Positions 22,165 to 35,249 of a stretch of 64,000 bases of DNA are shown piece by piece. The translations under genes and the position numbers were made by a program. The stretch spans positions 403,501-467,500 of the forward strand of contig JBBMOA010000018.1 in NCBI GenBank assembly GCA_037954235.1, written 5' to 3'. How positions within the stretch are numbered: the stretch's first letter is position 1; each line of letters starts with the position of its first letter. The stretch is from Aulostomus chinensis. Taxonomy: Eukaryota; Chordata; Actinopteri; Syngnathiformes; Aulostomidae. Under the pieces are notes generated by a model. It worked only from the letters and a program-made list of their open reading frames with translations, ran no database searches and was not told the DNA's origin.

Positions 22165-22835
22165 TGTATACGTGTGAATAAAATGTGTATACACATGTAC
22201 AGTATATACATGTATGTATATACTGTACATGTGTATACGTGTGTATACATGTATATACATATATACACACGTATATACATATATACACATGTATACACAC
22301 GTATATACGTGTGTATACATGTGTATACGTATATATATATGTGTACATGTGTACAACCATAAATGAAATTGTAGAATTGTAGAATATACGTGTATACACA
22401 TGTATAAACGTGTACATGCGTGTAAACGTGTGTATACATGTGTATATGTGTGTACATGTGTATGTGTAAACATGTGTGTACATGTATGTGTGTAAACGTG
22501 TGTACATGTACATGCGTGTAAAGGAGTGTACATGTGTATGCGTGTAAAGGTGTGTACATGTGTGGAAACATGTGTGTACATGTATACATGTGTATGTATG
22601 TAAAGGTGTGTACATGTACATGCGTGTAAACGAGTGTACATGTGTATATGTGTGTACATGTGTATGCGTGTAAACGAGTGTACATGTGTATATGTGTGTA
22701 CATGTGTATGTGTGTAAACGAGTGTACATGTGTATATGTGTGTACATGTGTATGTGTGTAAACGAGTGTACATGTGTATATGTGTGTACATGTGTATGTG
22801 TGTAAACATGTGTTCATGTGTATTCACGTGTATGT
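22165..22835 (+). repeat. TATACATG/GTGTACATG alternating purine-pyrimidine tract
   Basis: Some 670 bp of irregular (TGTATACA)/(TGTGTACATG) units. The first part (22165-22335) is TA-rich and self-complementary. The second is a higher-order repeat of about 20-34 bp with TGTACATGTGTATGTGTGTA. Long open frames in all phases reflect the lack of stop codons in the unit, not coding. Confidence 0.9.
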
Positions 22836-23117
22836 GTTTAACATAACATCAGGGTTGACGTCTGTCAGGCCTCGCGCGTCCTCTGCTATCAGACTGGTTC
22901 TGCTGGCCCTCCAGCAGCTGAGTTAGGATTAACATGATATCTTGGTGATCGTTTATTTTATTGATTATTGATCATTGCCGCCTCTGTCCACGACGTGTTA
23001 ATACTCTTATTTCCGCCTCTGATTTTCATAACAGACGTCACGTGGTTTTCCTCGCGTGTCGGAGGACGCACAGCCCGGCCTACCCGAGCAACCGTCCCGG
23101 AGCACCAGGCCGCGGAC

Positions 23118-26100
23118 ATGCGGACATCGAGGCTCCTGCTGGCCGCCGCGCTCGCGCTGGTCGCCGCGGGGTCCGGCGGCTCGCAGGCGGAAGTGATCGA
23201 CGACATCCTGGGCAGCCTCTCCCGGGGAGCGTCGTTCCTGGAGCTGCAGCACGAGCACATCAACCTGGACGGTGTGGTCGGATTCCTGATGCTGCAGGGT
23301 AGGTGGCCCGCAGCCTGCGTGGACACATCTGCACGTCATTTGTTCTGATTTGGTGGAGGAAAAGACAACACTCAGAGGGTAAAATACTCAGTAGTAAGTA
23401 AAAGTGCTGCAGTCTTGAAGTATCAGCAGTGAAAATCCTGATGATTCACCTGTCACACGGTTGTCAGATCGTTACTGGAGCGCTAGCTGCTCATCAGCAC
23501 TGTCTGTGAAAATGCAGTTTTCTAGCGATGGCAAATACAGGTACTCCAAAAAGTAACTGTAACTCTACCTAAGAGCAGTACTTGGCTGCAGCACCGGCCT
23601 GTCACATCCTCCTCCTGGCCAGGACGTCTTCTCTGAGACAAAGAGAAGTTTGGAACAGCAGAGATGGGACTTCTTGTTTAAAGGGCCCATGTGTAGGATT
23701 CAGAGCTTTAGCAGGCAGGTCTTTTCCACTTCAGGGGCCCTTGTTTCATGTTTGTACCACCGCAGGTTCATCAGGGAAAGAAAACGTCCGAAATCTACAC
23801 ACTTGATATTTTTACATGACATTGTAACAGTAATGTTTTCTGGGGGGGCGTGGTGGAGCAGTGGTCATCACCGTGACCCCCCAGCAAGAAGGTTGACCAG
23901 TTCTTAACCAGCTGTTGTCTGAGTGGTGAAGTTCAGCCAACGACCCACTGACACAGATGTGATCATTCATGATGGCGCTCAAACTCCTTTCCACTGTGAT
24001 TTTTCAGCTGAATTGAAGGAGGCGGTCCGGACGTGGCCTCACTCCGACCCGGTAAGCTGGGCTCAGAGGACCTCAGCCGTGGCTCTGGTCAGACATCTGG
24101 ACCGCAGCTTTGAGAAGGCCGTCGCCGCCCTGCAGCAGAACGACCCCAAATATTACCAAGGTGAGACTTCATGTCCCAGAAAGCCTTTGGGTTGATCAGA
24201 ACCTGTTCGTTGGCATAAACTCATTCGAATCATCTGTGTTGTGTTCAACCAGAAGAATGAAGAACAGAACAGAACAAAAGAGGTACCATCAAATGAACGG
24301 GCCAAAGCTAGCATGTATTCACAGAAACTATGACTGCAGTATAAAACTCCTGATGCAGCAGAACAGTCGGACGTCATGTCGAAGCACGTGAACAGGAACA
24401 CCCCCCCAACTGCTTGGAGACGGACTTCCTTATTTCTATGAACGTGGGGGCCGGAAATGTTTCTTCAGCTTGAGTTGATATGAAGTTGGACTCTGCTCCT
24501 CCCCCTCACTTCTCCCTTCAGTTACAAGTTCTTTTGAGTTTCACTAACAAACTCTAGAGTCATTTGAAAATGTTTCCATCCTGCATTTAGTGGCGGCCCG
24601 GTGGAGCGGTGGTCCTCACCGTGGCCCCCATCAAGAAGGTTGTGGGTGGAGCCCCGGCTGCAGCACGGGGTCTTTCTGGGTGAGTCTCCATGTTCTCCCT
24701 GTTCCTGCTGGGTTCTCTCTGGTACTCCAGCTTCCTCCACAGTCCAAAGACATCAAGAGGGACCAGGTTAATCCAGACTCTAAATTGACCGTAGGCGTGG
24801 CTGGGAGAGCCAATGGTTGTCTGTCTCTATGTGTTGGCCCTGCCATGGACTGGTGACCTGTCCAGGGGGAAGGCTGCTGGGATAGGCTCCACCCCCACCA
24901 CCCTCAACAGGAGAAGAGGGGGAACATGGAGGGATGGATGGAGGGATGAAGGATGGAGGGATGATGGATCCTCCATTTAAGCATATTCACTACATTTGTA
25001 GATTTCTTAAAAATCGCCAACTTTTATGCGACACTTCAAAATGTCACAGTTAGCGCCAAACTAACCCCTAGCAGAGCTAAACAGAGAGGATGCTAGCTTC
25101 CTGTCACTTACCGCCATGGACTCACGAGATTCAGAATCGGACGAATACGACTCAGAACAGCCTCCAGCTGCGCTGTAGCTACATCCTGGTACTCCGTGTT
25201 CTCTCTTCTGTCTACTACTACTACTACTACTACTACTACTGTCTACTGCTACTTTTGCCCCCTTGTGGACAAGAGTATTGAGTGATGTTCAAACAGCCAA
25301 TGGTAGAGCCTCAATGAGAGGGGAACGCTTCATTTACAGGACTTGTGTTGAGATCAGGTCAGGTCTGAGATCATTTTTATCACGTGTGTTACTTCCCTTT
25401 ATCCAGAGTTTGAGCCGCTCCTGTCCTGGAGGTTCTGGCAGATTCCCCAGGAGTGGAGCTCCACAGACGCCAGCCTGGTCTACCCGTCCACCATGACTAC
25501 CGAGTGCTACGATGAGCAGCTCAGCGACAAGTGTTTGACACTACTGCTGGGAACCTGGTAAGAACACACCATGCCTGCTCTCGCTGAGAGGTCAGGTTCA
25601 GCTGTTTGTCCACACCTGAACTTTGACCTGTGGGTGGCACTCCAGCACAGTTAGAGAATCACTGAAGTCATGAGTCTGAGGATCAGGAAGGGAAACACAC
25701 AATTTTAGAGAAAGTCTCTTACTGAGCTAGCTGATGCTAACACTTCCCACCCACTACCAGCCACTGGGCTAAGCTAACTAGCATCCTGGACCTGAGCTCG
25801 CTGATGCTAACACTTCCCACCCAACTACCAGTCAATGTGCTAATCTAACATCCGTCTCTGGGATGATGGAAAATAAGAGACTTTAATGAAAGTTTGCCTG
25901 AGTGACCGAAGTTTTCGTCTTTAGAGGAACTCAAATGTCTCCGAACTTCATATTTCCTGTTTGCGTCTTCTCAGAGGTGATTTTCTTGTGTCTGTCTGTT
26001 GGATGACAGAGTGTATTGGAAGGACACATGTTGAGTTTCTAGAAAAGTGACAGAACAAGTATCAGAATAATAATTCAGAGATGAGTATAAACATTTGATT

Positions 26101-28171
26101 CTCACTTGTGTGTTTGTCTGTGCAGGAAAATGAAGGGGACGCCGTGCATCGTCACCAAACCCTGCCGGGACACCATGACCCGTTTCGGCTGTCCTCACTA
26201 CTCTCTGTCCCACCAGCTGCTCTACTTCATGATCGGAAAGATGGTGAGTAGCACTGGAGAACCTCCACAGAAGATGTAGAACCACAGAGAAACCTAAAAT
26301 CTGTTCCTGTTGACCATCTGAGGTCACTTCCTGCCTTGCGTCTACATGGAAACAAAAAGGGTAGAAGAAGAACAGCAACATGTCTGTTGCAGTTCACCAT
26401 CAACACGTCTGCAAGGGTCCATCTGTTGTTGAACTCTTGACATGTTTCCAACCTCCATCAGCTCTTTGATTGAAGTTCCTGGTTGTGTTCAGAGAGGCTG
26501 CTCCAACCTGCTGAAAGGCGACATGCGACCGTCACGCAGCAACATGACGGAGCGCAGCTACCAGAAGATCTTCTGCTCCAACATGATGAAGACCAACCAA
26601 GACATCATTGGAGACGGCCTGACCGAGCAGACGGTGGACATCTTCATTGAAAACAGTGAGTCCTGCCCAGCAGCGCGCCTGTTGGCCTCAGAGCTGGTGG
26701 ACTGACCTTTGACCCGTCTGTTGACAGTCCTGATCTGTGGCTTGGCCGGTTTCTCTGACTTCTACAAAGCTGACTGGCTGCAGCACATCCTGAGACTACA
26801 GGATGACGAGGTCGGCTGCTTCGGCAGAGACAGTGAGTGCAGCAGTTCCCTGGAAACACAGATACTAGTTCCTGCACATTTATGTGACTGATGGACTTCA
26901 GTTAGATAGGAAATATAGATGTGTTGAATAAATAAATCTACTCAGCTAACAAGTAACTAATCCACTGAGTTTAAAATGTAACATGGTCAGAGCTAACTAG
27001 CTGAACCATGAGTCTCTTCAGACTCGCCGTCCGCTGACGGAGTGATGAAGAGTTTTGTTCCGTGGCGTTTGTGTCCTCAGAGAGCATCGCGTCTCAGATC
27101 ATCGGAGACGAGCTGCTGGAGCAGCTGCAGCCTCACAGCAGAGTCAAGAGGCGGGAGAAGATTCTACCAGGTGGGCCACATGTTCTAAAATAGTCTAGAG
27201 GTCTTCGTGATCGTTCCTCCAAGTGCACTTAAACACGAGGCTGACCTTTGACATCTGCCCGGAGCCATGAATGAGCTCAGATCAGCTGTTCTCAGGCCTT
27301 CCCCCAGTTGGTGTCCAAACCCAGTTCCATGTTTGTTACATCTGAGCTGAACGTGGCAGATCCGCATCCTGCAGTCATCATCTGCGTGGGCGGCGTCTCC
27401 CTATCTCGAAATTTCTGTTTGAATGGATCAAAATTAATTGAGATATATTTCATATCCGTGTGCCACTGCTGCTCATTCTGATGTCACTTCCTGTCCCTCT
27501 GCGGCATGACTGTAACCCTCTTCAACCTCCTCCACTTCTGAACTTCTTTCAAGCTGCAAACAAATTGTCCAAATTCCCCACAAGACCCGCCCCTCTGGAG
27601 GCCACGTCTCTTAGATGGTGATGATGTGAAGGTGATGAAGAAACTGCTGGCACAGTCGTAGGTGCATGAGAAGCAGAGCGTCACTGCTCTAGAGCGTCCA
27701 TTGAGACATTCTTGTGGGCAGATTTGAACCTCTGGCTGCTATGTTGTCAAGAGGCCCGACTCGCCACCATCGTATCCATCCCTCCTAGACATGACATATG
27801 TCCCTTCTGAAGAAGCCCCGCTGGCCATACATAACAACCTGCTTACATACCGACCCTCCTTCACCGAAGGACAGTGAGAAACCACAGTGTCCTCACATCT
27901 GTTCAGGTCCGGGTCAAACCAGCTGAGTGTGAAAACACCCTTTCAGTGTGGAACCACGTTTAGAAACTAAACACCGTCGCAGCGAGGTCATGTGCACTAC
28001 GAGGTCTCTGAGTATTTGGGGGATTTTTCCACCCTTCATCTGAACCCATTTCTGTTGTTCCTATCAGATGGCTGCTCCAGTCACATGACGGCTGTGGCGG
28101 TTGGCGCTCTGGGAGGATACCTGAACTATTACCTGGCGGAGCAGGACATAACCAAGAGGCCACTGTCGTGA
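23118..28171 (+). CDS. c16orf89: C16orf89 homologue (UPF0764), secreted protein
   Basis: The human counterpart is a secreted protein expressed mainly in thyroid; its molecular function is not established. Exons: 23118-23298, 24008-24160, 25407-25557, 26126-26243, 26493-26655, 26728-26832, 27081-27170, 28068-28171. All are GT-AG with continuous frame and give 354 aa (human isoforms about 361 and 402). An N-terminal signal peptide is clear (MRTSRLLLAAALALVAAG, then GSQAE). Family blocks follow: ASFLELQHEHINLDGVVGF, DPKYYQ, WSSTDASLVYPSTMTTECYD, GTPCIVTKPC ... GCPHYSLSHQLLYF, IFCSNMMKTNQ, ICGLAGFSDFYKADWLQHIL and the C-terminal DGCSSHMTAVAVGALGGYL. Several cysteines are conserved, as expected for an exported protein. 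The gene is head-to-head with alg1 (2.4 kb apart) and tail-to-tail with ift70. Intron 2 holds a copy of the interspersed repeat. Confidence 0.95.
23845..23900 (+). repeat. Head fragment of the fish interspersed repeat
   Basis: GGTGGAGCAGTGGTCATCAC ... CCAGCAAGAAGGTTG matches only the 5' head unit that is amplified at 20921-21196. It lies in c16orf89 intron 1. Confidence 0.75.
24590..24975 (+). repeat. Full copy of the fish interspersed repeat
   Basis: Starts GGCGGCCCGGTGGAGCGGTG, has one head unit, the body, CTGGGATAGGCTCCACC and an A/G-rich tail ending in a short GGATGGAGGGATGA microsatellite. It is the simplest complete copy here (about 385 bp). The internal body differs by only a few bases from those at 21197 and 44870, suggesting recent spread. 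I am unsure whether this family is a SINE or a non-autonomous DNA element. Confidence 0.85.
25213..25240 (+). repeat. (CTA)n microsatellite
   Basis: About nine CTA units in c16orf89 intron 2. Confidence 0.9.
25724..25850 (-). repeat. Two inverted copies of the alg1 67-bp minisatellite unit
   Basis: GAGCTAGCTGATGCTAACAC with CTTCCCACCCACTACCAG, repeated once more at 25796-25850. It is the reverse complement of the array at 17261-17805, 8 kb away, in c16orf89 intron 3. Confidence 0.85.
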
Positions 28172-30238
28172 TGGAACGGAGGTGCGGCGGGAGGGTGATG
28201 ATGCATTCAGAGGTCTTTAGCCACGTTAGGCAGTGACAAAGTCATGTGTTTGATTGTTGACGAGTGATGACATCCCAGTTATTAATGCCACTCACGTGAG
28301 GTCACCTCATTCGGTGTCCTCCTCGTAGCTGGACCGAGGTTCGGTGGACGGTGCAACACCTGCTAGCTTGGAGCAGTTAGCTGCCATCAATAGACAAGAA
28401 ACTGAACTTCAAGATATTTAACCTAATTTAACGGCTGTTTGCGAGGCGTCATGGAGCCCAGATGTTCTAGAGGAAGGGAATTTTCCATTGATCAGAATGC
28501 TACGCTAGCTAGCTTTAGCTTGAGTCACTGAGTGAAGAACAGTGACTTTATGTTCTACTGCATCTAAATGCTACGATGGAATATTTATGTGTGGAACCTC
28601 AAACCGAACGACCATTCATGCGTTTCAGCTCTTCGCTGGTCTGTGGATGACGTACTGACTTAGTGCTCCAGACATTTATGTCAGTTAATGAAAACCCCAT
28701 AAATTTGATCACTGAGGACACTTGTGGCCAGTGCGGCCCACTGCTGTCGCAGCATCAAGCCATAGCCCCATCAGGTTGAGGCTCCAGGTTTTACGACTGT
28801 CAGGCTGAATGGTGTGTGCCTCAGTGGGTCACAGACTATAGGCTGGTCTACCTTTGGTTAAAGAGAGGAGCTGGGGGGCGTCCAAGTCCCAGCTTTGTCA
28901 TCTAAGAATGAGTGATTCAAATAAAATTATCAGCAGCTTGAGAAGACGGAACAGTTCTGATGTTTTGTCAAAGACATTCATGTACCGTGCTGCAGATTCA
29001 TTTGCTGAAGTTCATGTGACTTTAAAGGACCAATTCACAACAGGAGTTCTCTAGTGACACGTTAGGAATCACAGGTAGAATGCTAACCAGCTAGCTCCAG
29101 TTCCTCCAGTCAAGTAATGCCACTTTTTACCTCAGGAGGAGATGGTGGCTCACTGTTACATCCAGTCTGTCCTGAGTCCAACATGAGCAAGAAGAAGTAG
29201 CACCATCTAGAGGCGGTTGGATGCAGCACAGGAACTCCAGCCAGGTTTGAACCTGGATCCAAGAAGGACCAAAGCCACAAAGAGAAAGGCTCAACCCTCC
29301 CTCATCCCTCACTAGATATTTTCTCCTAATTATTTAATCTTCTCTCATAGAATGTCTCTGTTGGAGGCTACGTAACTGGCGCTAATGCTACGCTAGCGGT
29401 TGACGATCAGCTGCTTTTCTTCTTCTTCACATGGTTAAGAGGATGTGAGGTAAAGTAACAAGTAGCATAACTCTTCTTCTTCCACTGAGAAATAATTCAT
29501 GTAATGTGTCAATTTATTTATAACACTTCTTTAGATGAAACAGTTCCTCTGTCAAAACAGAGGAGGAAACCAACATCAGTTTAAAGTATATGTGACTTAT
29601 ATTCTCATGAGCTATTTAAGACATTATTCTCAATAAAACTGTGATGGCAAGTTTGTTTTTTCTCTAAAAAATAAACAGTTTTTATTTGCTGCTTATGTAT
29701 ATAAAGCCAGACAAGGCCAAAGAGGTTGTATGCATGAACCATGAATGTATGTGGAGGAACCTGTACAACAGCATATTCTTGTGTGGTTCATCTTCATTAA
29801 TAAAAGGTCTTGGTCCTCGTGAGGGTGTAGAGTCTCTACTCCTGTCACCGTATCCCGCTTCTTCCTGCCGTACCGTCGCTGCTGAACATGCTAACCTTAG
29901 CAGTCCGATTAGCTGTCAGGAGCCAGGCAGGCGAGAAAAGGGAGTAGGTGGAGTCAAAGGCATCAGCACGCATCAGAAGTTGTGTGTAATAATTCATACT
30001 GCCAGAAGATGGAGACAAAGGTGCAGCACTTTCAAAACTAAATGTAGGTGAGGGGTGGTGGTGTGTGTGTGTGTGTTTTCATAACAGAGAGAAGGATCAA
30101 GTCCAAGACTGACCAAAGGAGGTCAGGATCAGAAACATCAAGTGCTGACTAAAAGAACCTATTGCCTGGATTCCACTTGAGGTTCCTTCAATTGGATGAC
30201 AAACCTGTGGTTGCAGTCAGCAAACGTCACTGATGACA
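28172..30238 (+). other. Convergent 3' region of c16orf89 and ift70
   Basis: No exon is seen. Plus-strand AATAAA hexamers at 28920-28925 and 29632-29637 could end c16orf89. Minus-strand AATAAA at 29681-29686 and 29513-29518 could end ift70. The spread of signals makes overlap of the two 3' UTRs possible. A short (GT)n lies at 30060-30076. Confidence 0.5.
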
Positions 30239-30909
30239 TCACTTATTCCAGCCAATGACCTCAAGGAAGAGGGCCTTGAGTAGCCGGGCCTCGTAGGTGA
30301 CTGTGTTCTTGCCGATATGAATGCGGATCTCCTCCAGAGGCTGCTCGATGATGGCTGGCACCTCCCTCCCGTACCCTGCAGGCGAGTCCAAAAACCAGGC
30401 AAGTTAGTGAGGCGTGCAGGCTGGACTACAGTCACTGTCAATCACATCGAGAGTTCCAGCACTGAAGCATCGTCTGAATGATCCATGCCTACCATCTAAT
30501 TACAACTCCTGGGCTTCAGTGCTAGCATAGATGAGCACAACCAGGTGGCACATTCAGTTGAACCAGCACACTCGTTTACACATGAACGAGTCAAGAGGCT
30601 AAGAACCACAAGAGTTCTAGTGAGTTCTGTTCTTCAGTCCAAGTGTTGGTGGATCCCTGATCCTCCGTCTGGATCAAGGAGACCTGGATTCTACCAGACC
30701 ACCAGGAGAGTTGGTGACCAGACGTTTGTGGACAGTTTAGCTGCTGTTAGCATCAGTCTCTGTTAGCTTCAAGCTAAACATACGTGGCTGGATCTTCCTG
30801 CATCCTGGAGTCACTAAGAAGTGATGGAGGAGGCAGAAACACCTGAGTGAGCTGAGTACTCCTGGTAGTGAGTACTTGGAAGTCAATTACACTTAATGCT
30901 GTTCTTTTT

Positions 30910-30960
<51 letters not shown>

Positions 30961-31096
30961 ACTTACGCTCGCAGTGCTCCAGAAATTGAATACACTCCTG
31001 AACGACGGCGTCCGGCAGCATGACCATTTGTTTGGACATGTTCTCCACAAGTGAAAGGAAACAGCGCTTGGCGTAGAACCATGTGTCTGTCCCCAG

Positions 31097-31142
<46 letters not shown>

Positions 31143-34100
31143 TTCAACAAATTCAGAGTTGGTGCTTGTCATAGATTTGCTCACGTCCTTGGAGGCATCA
31201 AGCTCGGCTGATGTTCATGGGGAAGAACACACCAGTGAGCCTCGCCTTCATCACCGTGAACACACACACTGACGTTCATTTGGACAGAATCCCAAACACA
31301 CACTCCTGCAGCCAGAGGCACACACCAGAGCACCAAACAGATTCCAAACCTATTTTTACCCTTTTAGAAATAACTCTTTTAATTTGGAAGGTAGTTTTGT
31401 AAGGTCTCTGTGTCTCAGCTCAAACTACTTTCCCACTGGACACAGACGGAGACACAGAGTTGATGGAAAGTTCGCTCCTTTGACGCTGACGTGGTTCTGG
31501 AGTTTCATTCAAACATGTTTAAATGTTTCTAGTTGTATCTCATTAAAGTTCAACCCTCTCCAATAGTTTTTCCTAAGAACACACAGCAGTTCAGACGAGC
31601 AGGTGCAGCAGGTGAGAAGATGATGGCATGTGAAGCATCACCTGATGTGCCAATCAAATCTATTCCTCCACAGCTTTTGCTTTCATCATCTGCATCGCTT
31701 GGGCCTCCAAACACGTTGAAATCTGCTGTTCTGTCACTTCTAACCTGTGATTTGTTGCTATGCGTGTGATGTCACCTGTTGTGACATTGCAACAACCTCG
31801 TTAAAGGCGCCAGCCCTTCACAGTGACATGTCCAACCTTCTTGTTGTAAGGCTCCAGACTCTTGATGACACGAGAGATGCCGAACTCGTAGTTTCCCTTG
31901 GCACAATACAGAGTTCTGATGGAAAAAATGAACAGAACCAGTGAGCTCTTAATATTTCATCAGATTTAGTTGGTTCTGATACATAAAACCCTGCTGGGTA
32001 ATTGGCCCTATGTCAGTTTTCCCTGCAGGATCATTAAGAGGCAGCGACTCACCCGATGACCAGGTTGACGATACAGAGGTGGAAGACCTTCTTGTCAGGG
32101 TCGTCATAGGAGATCTGCTCCTCCTCTTTTTCAATTTTCCTCATCAGCTCCTCTGCCTGGAGGTGCAGGACAAGAGGAAGAAGATCCAGAGTGATGAGAC
32201 GATTGGGTACTAACGTGAGAGTAGCCTGTTATTGGTGATCAGCTCAACTGGTCTATGCTTTACTGTATCGTACATAAAAAGGGTCGATGGTTAATACGAA
32301 GAAGGTGAAGACAACTGTACCTCTTCATTCTGGCTGGTCATGATGTACGACACACACAGGTTGGCCAAGACGACGGCGCTGACATTCAAGATCTAAAGTA
32401 AACACACATTTACTCTTCATCAGCTGGTTTCAGCACCGCTACAGGTCCCAACCTGGGCTCTTTCCTCCACTTCAATATCAAACTTATCATCGACAGGATT
32501 TGTTGACAATTAGAACAGAAGCTAAGAAATTACTATTCATCAGACATCAAAGGTCATCAGGGGAAACACAAGAAGCCTGAAACTTAGTGGTGGTGACCTT
32601 GAGGTCATGTGACCCTGGTGTAGTTCCTTCCTAGGCTAACGTTAGCTTAGCACTGCTAACCGTAGCATCCAGGCTTCCAGCATCATCAGAGGGTTCATTA
32701 GTGAAGATGATCTTGATGACCTGAACCTGGAAGATCATCAACTTCTGTTCACCAGAGCTGATTTACTGGTTCAATCACCACAATCACATGGAGCGATCCT
32801 ATTGGCTGCTGGGAGGAACAAGGAGATGACCACTTCCTGCTGGACTACAAACACACCTCATCCCTCTAACCTGTATTGCTCTATTGCACTCAGGTGTGTT
32901 TGACTTCTGCCTACTTCCAGTCATGACTGTGTGGTTTCCGTGGAAACACATATTGATGTGTTAAAGCACACAGTCTGTTAACATTTGGCAGAAGCAGGAA
33001 ACACAGAATTAAGAACCAAAACATTTCCAACCATAACCTGCTCTGACAGCTGGTGAGGCCCAAGACCTTCACCTGTGTTCAAAAATGTTGTTTTCAGAGA
33101 TGCCCCCCCCCCCCCCACACACACACACACACACACACACTGCAAACAAACAAATCAGCCAGTCAAGGAACTCATCAAACCAGGTGTCATGCTCAGAGGC
33201 AAAGACGCTGCAGAGCGGCTAGGTCAGGTTTTTACCGAGGGTTTGCACCTGCAGGGACACTCCTGAATGTTACACTGCTCCACCTGGACACAGGGACAAA
33301 CTTCAAGTTCTGATCTCTCTCACCTGCTGATCAACACCTTTGTGTTAAAGTGTCCTCATGGCCACCACCATCTGTCCCCCTGAACACTCACAGTATTGTA
33401 GTGCTTCTTGACGATGGGCTCGTAGAAGCCAATAGCCTCCTTGTACTTGTTCTGCATGAAGAGCACGTGAGCCACGTTCAGCTTCCATGTATCGTCCTCG
33501 TTGCAGACGTCCACTGATTTACGGAAAATCTTCTCCACCATATGGAAGTTCTCCCTGTTCCAGTAAATCTTGGCCTGGGCCATCAGAACCACGATGTACC
33601 TGAGATGAGACGGTGGGAGAGCAGATGGTGATGTGAATGGTAAAGAAAGTAGGAGATAATCTGATGGTGATCTTGGCATGAACTTTCACCAGAGTTCTCA
33701 TTCTGTCAGTCAGCAACCAAAGCTGGTGAACTGGGGCTCAGGTGCGAAGGGGGCGCACGCACCCGAACGTGGCAAGAACCTTTTCCATGTTCAGGTGTAT
33801 CTGAACTTCTCCGAGTAAGAAAGTATTTATAATTCAACATCTGGATAAGAGTTGAAGCAGCAGGATGTAAAACATCACAAATAGCAACATCAGGGTTGGC
33901 CTCATGAGATATGTGATATATTTAGGCCTCGCTGGTTCAGATGGCCTCCAAAATTCACTTTGGCAGTAAAATCAGCTTTTGGCATGAGAACTGAGGGGAA
34001 ACTATGGATCCCCACCTTGCTGGATCCAGGTCTCATATGATCTCATAAGAGCACATTCAGTGGAACATTACATGCATGTTAGGTAGCGATAAGTACACGC

Positions 34101-35202
34101 TTCCAAGAGCTTCATGTAAAAACTTCAGACAAGAGTCTTGGTAAAACTCTAAAATGTGTGTGTGTATATGTTTCTGTGTGGGTGTGTGTATTTGTGTATA
34201 TGTGTGTGTGTGGGCATGCGTGTCACGCTCACTTCTCCTGCATCAGGTCGTAGTCCTGCAGTGCTTTCTTCTGTGTCTCATCGTCCCGAGCCACCCTGGC
34301 TTCCTCCACCTTTGAGACAGGAGTTTTAAGAATTACACCTCAGTCAGAATCAAGCCTTTGTCACTGTTTCTTCCTCGACTCCTCGGCCAGGGAGGCGATG
34401 TGATCTCCCTCTTTGGTCTATGAACAGCTTCACTCAAAAGCTGAGGATGGATTTGTGTGAAAGTTGGGAGGATGATGGGACTGGGTCAAGGCAGCCAGAT
34501 CTGGTTATAAAGGGTGGGGATGTGCTCTCCCTGACGGTGTCACAATGGGAACACATCCCAGCTTTCATTTAAAGGTAAACAGATGCAAACATAATCTCTT
34601 CTTCTCTGTTAGTGAGAGGGACACTGCCCTTCAGACTTGGACCACGAAAGAAGAAAGAAAAGCAAAGTTGGAAAAGGCAGCCACCAACCTGCTTGGCCAG
34701 CTTACGTAGCTGTTCGATCAGTTTTCCATTCATCTCCTCAAACTTCCTGAATGCCTGCAACAAAAACAGGAAAGGCAAAATAAAAATATGCATACATGAA
34801 AAAGTACAGCTGCGCAACAAGATAAATATCAACCATAAAGTCTCAGTGCCAGGGGCTGGACACAACAGGTGAAGAGCTTTCAGCACTGTGACTACATTCG
34901 TCCAAGTGTCTCATTAGTAATGCCAGTTTACAAAGGAACAGTCAACATGCAATGTTCTCCAGACACCTTCCCTCAAGAGATGCAATTTAAAGATAAACAG
35001 GCAGAGCTACTACAGATGCACCAGAATGCTTGAATTGTGAAGAATCCTCTAACAATACTCTACCTCCTCTGGAGCCGTCTGGCAGGTCAACAAGGCATCA
35101 AGAAACTCGTAGAGGTACTGGAGACGAAAACACATTGGGAACCTGTTATGTTTCAACTTTCCAAAACTTAAAGACAAAATCATCTGTGCAGGCTGGACCT
35201 TT

Positions 35203-35249
<47 letters not shown>

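Noticed and set aside
22039..22827. Long Tyr/Thr/His/Val frames on both strands
   Set aside because: They follow from the TATACA/TGTACATG tract, as do those at 48435-49407.
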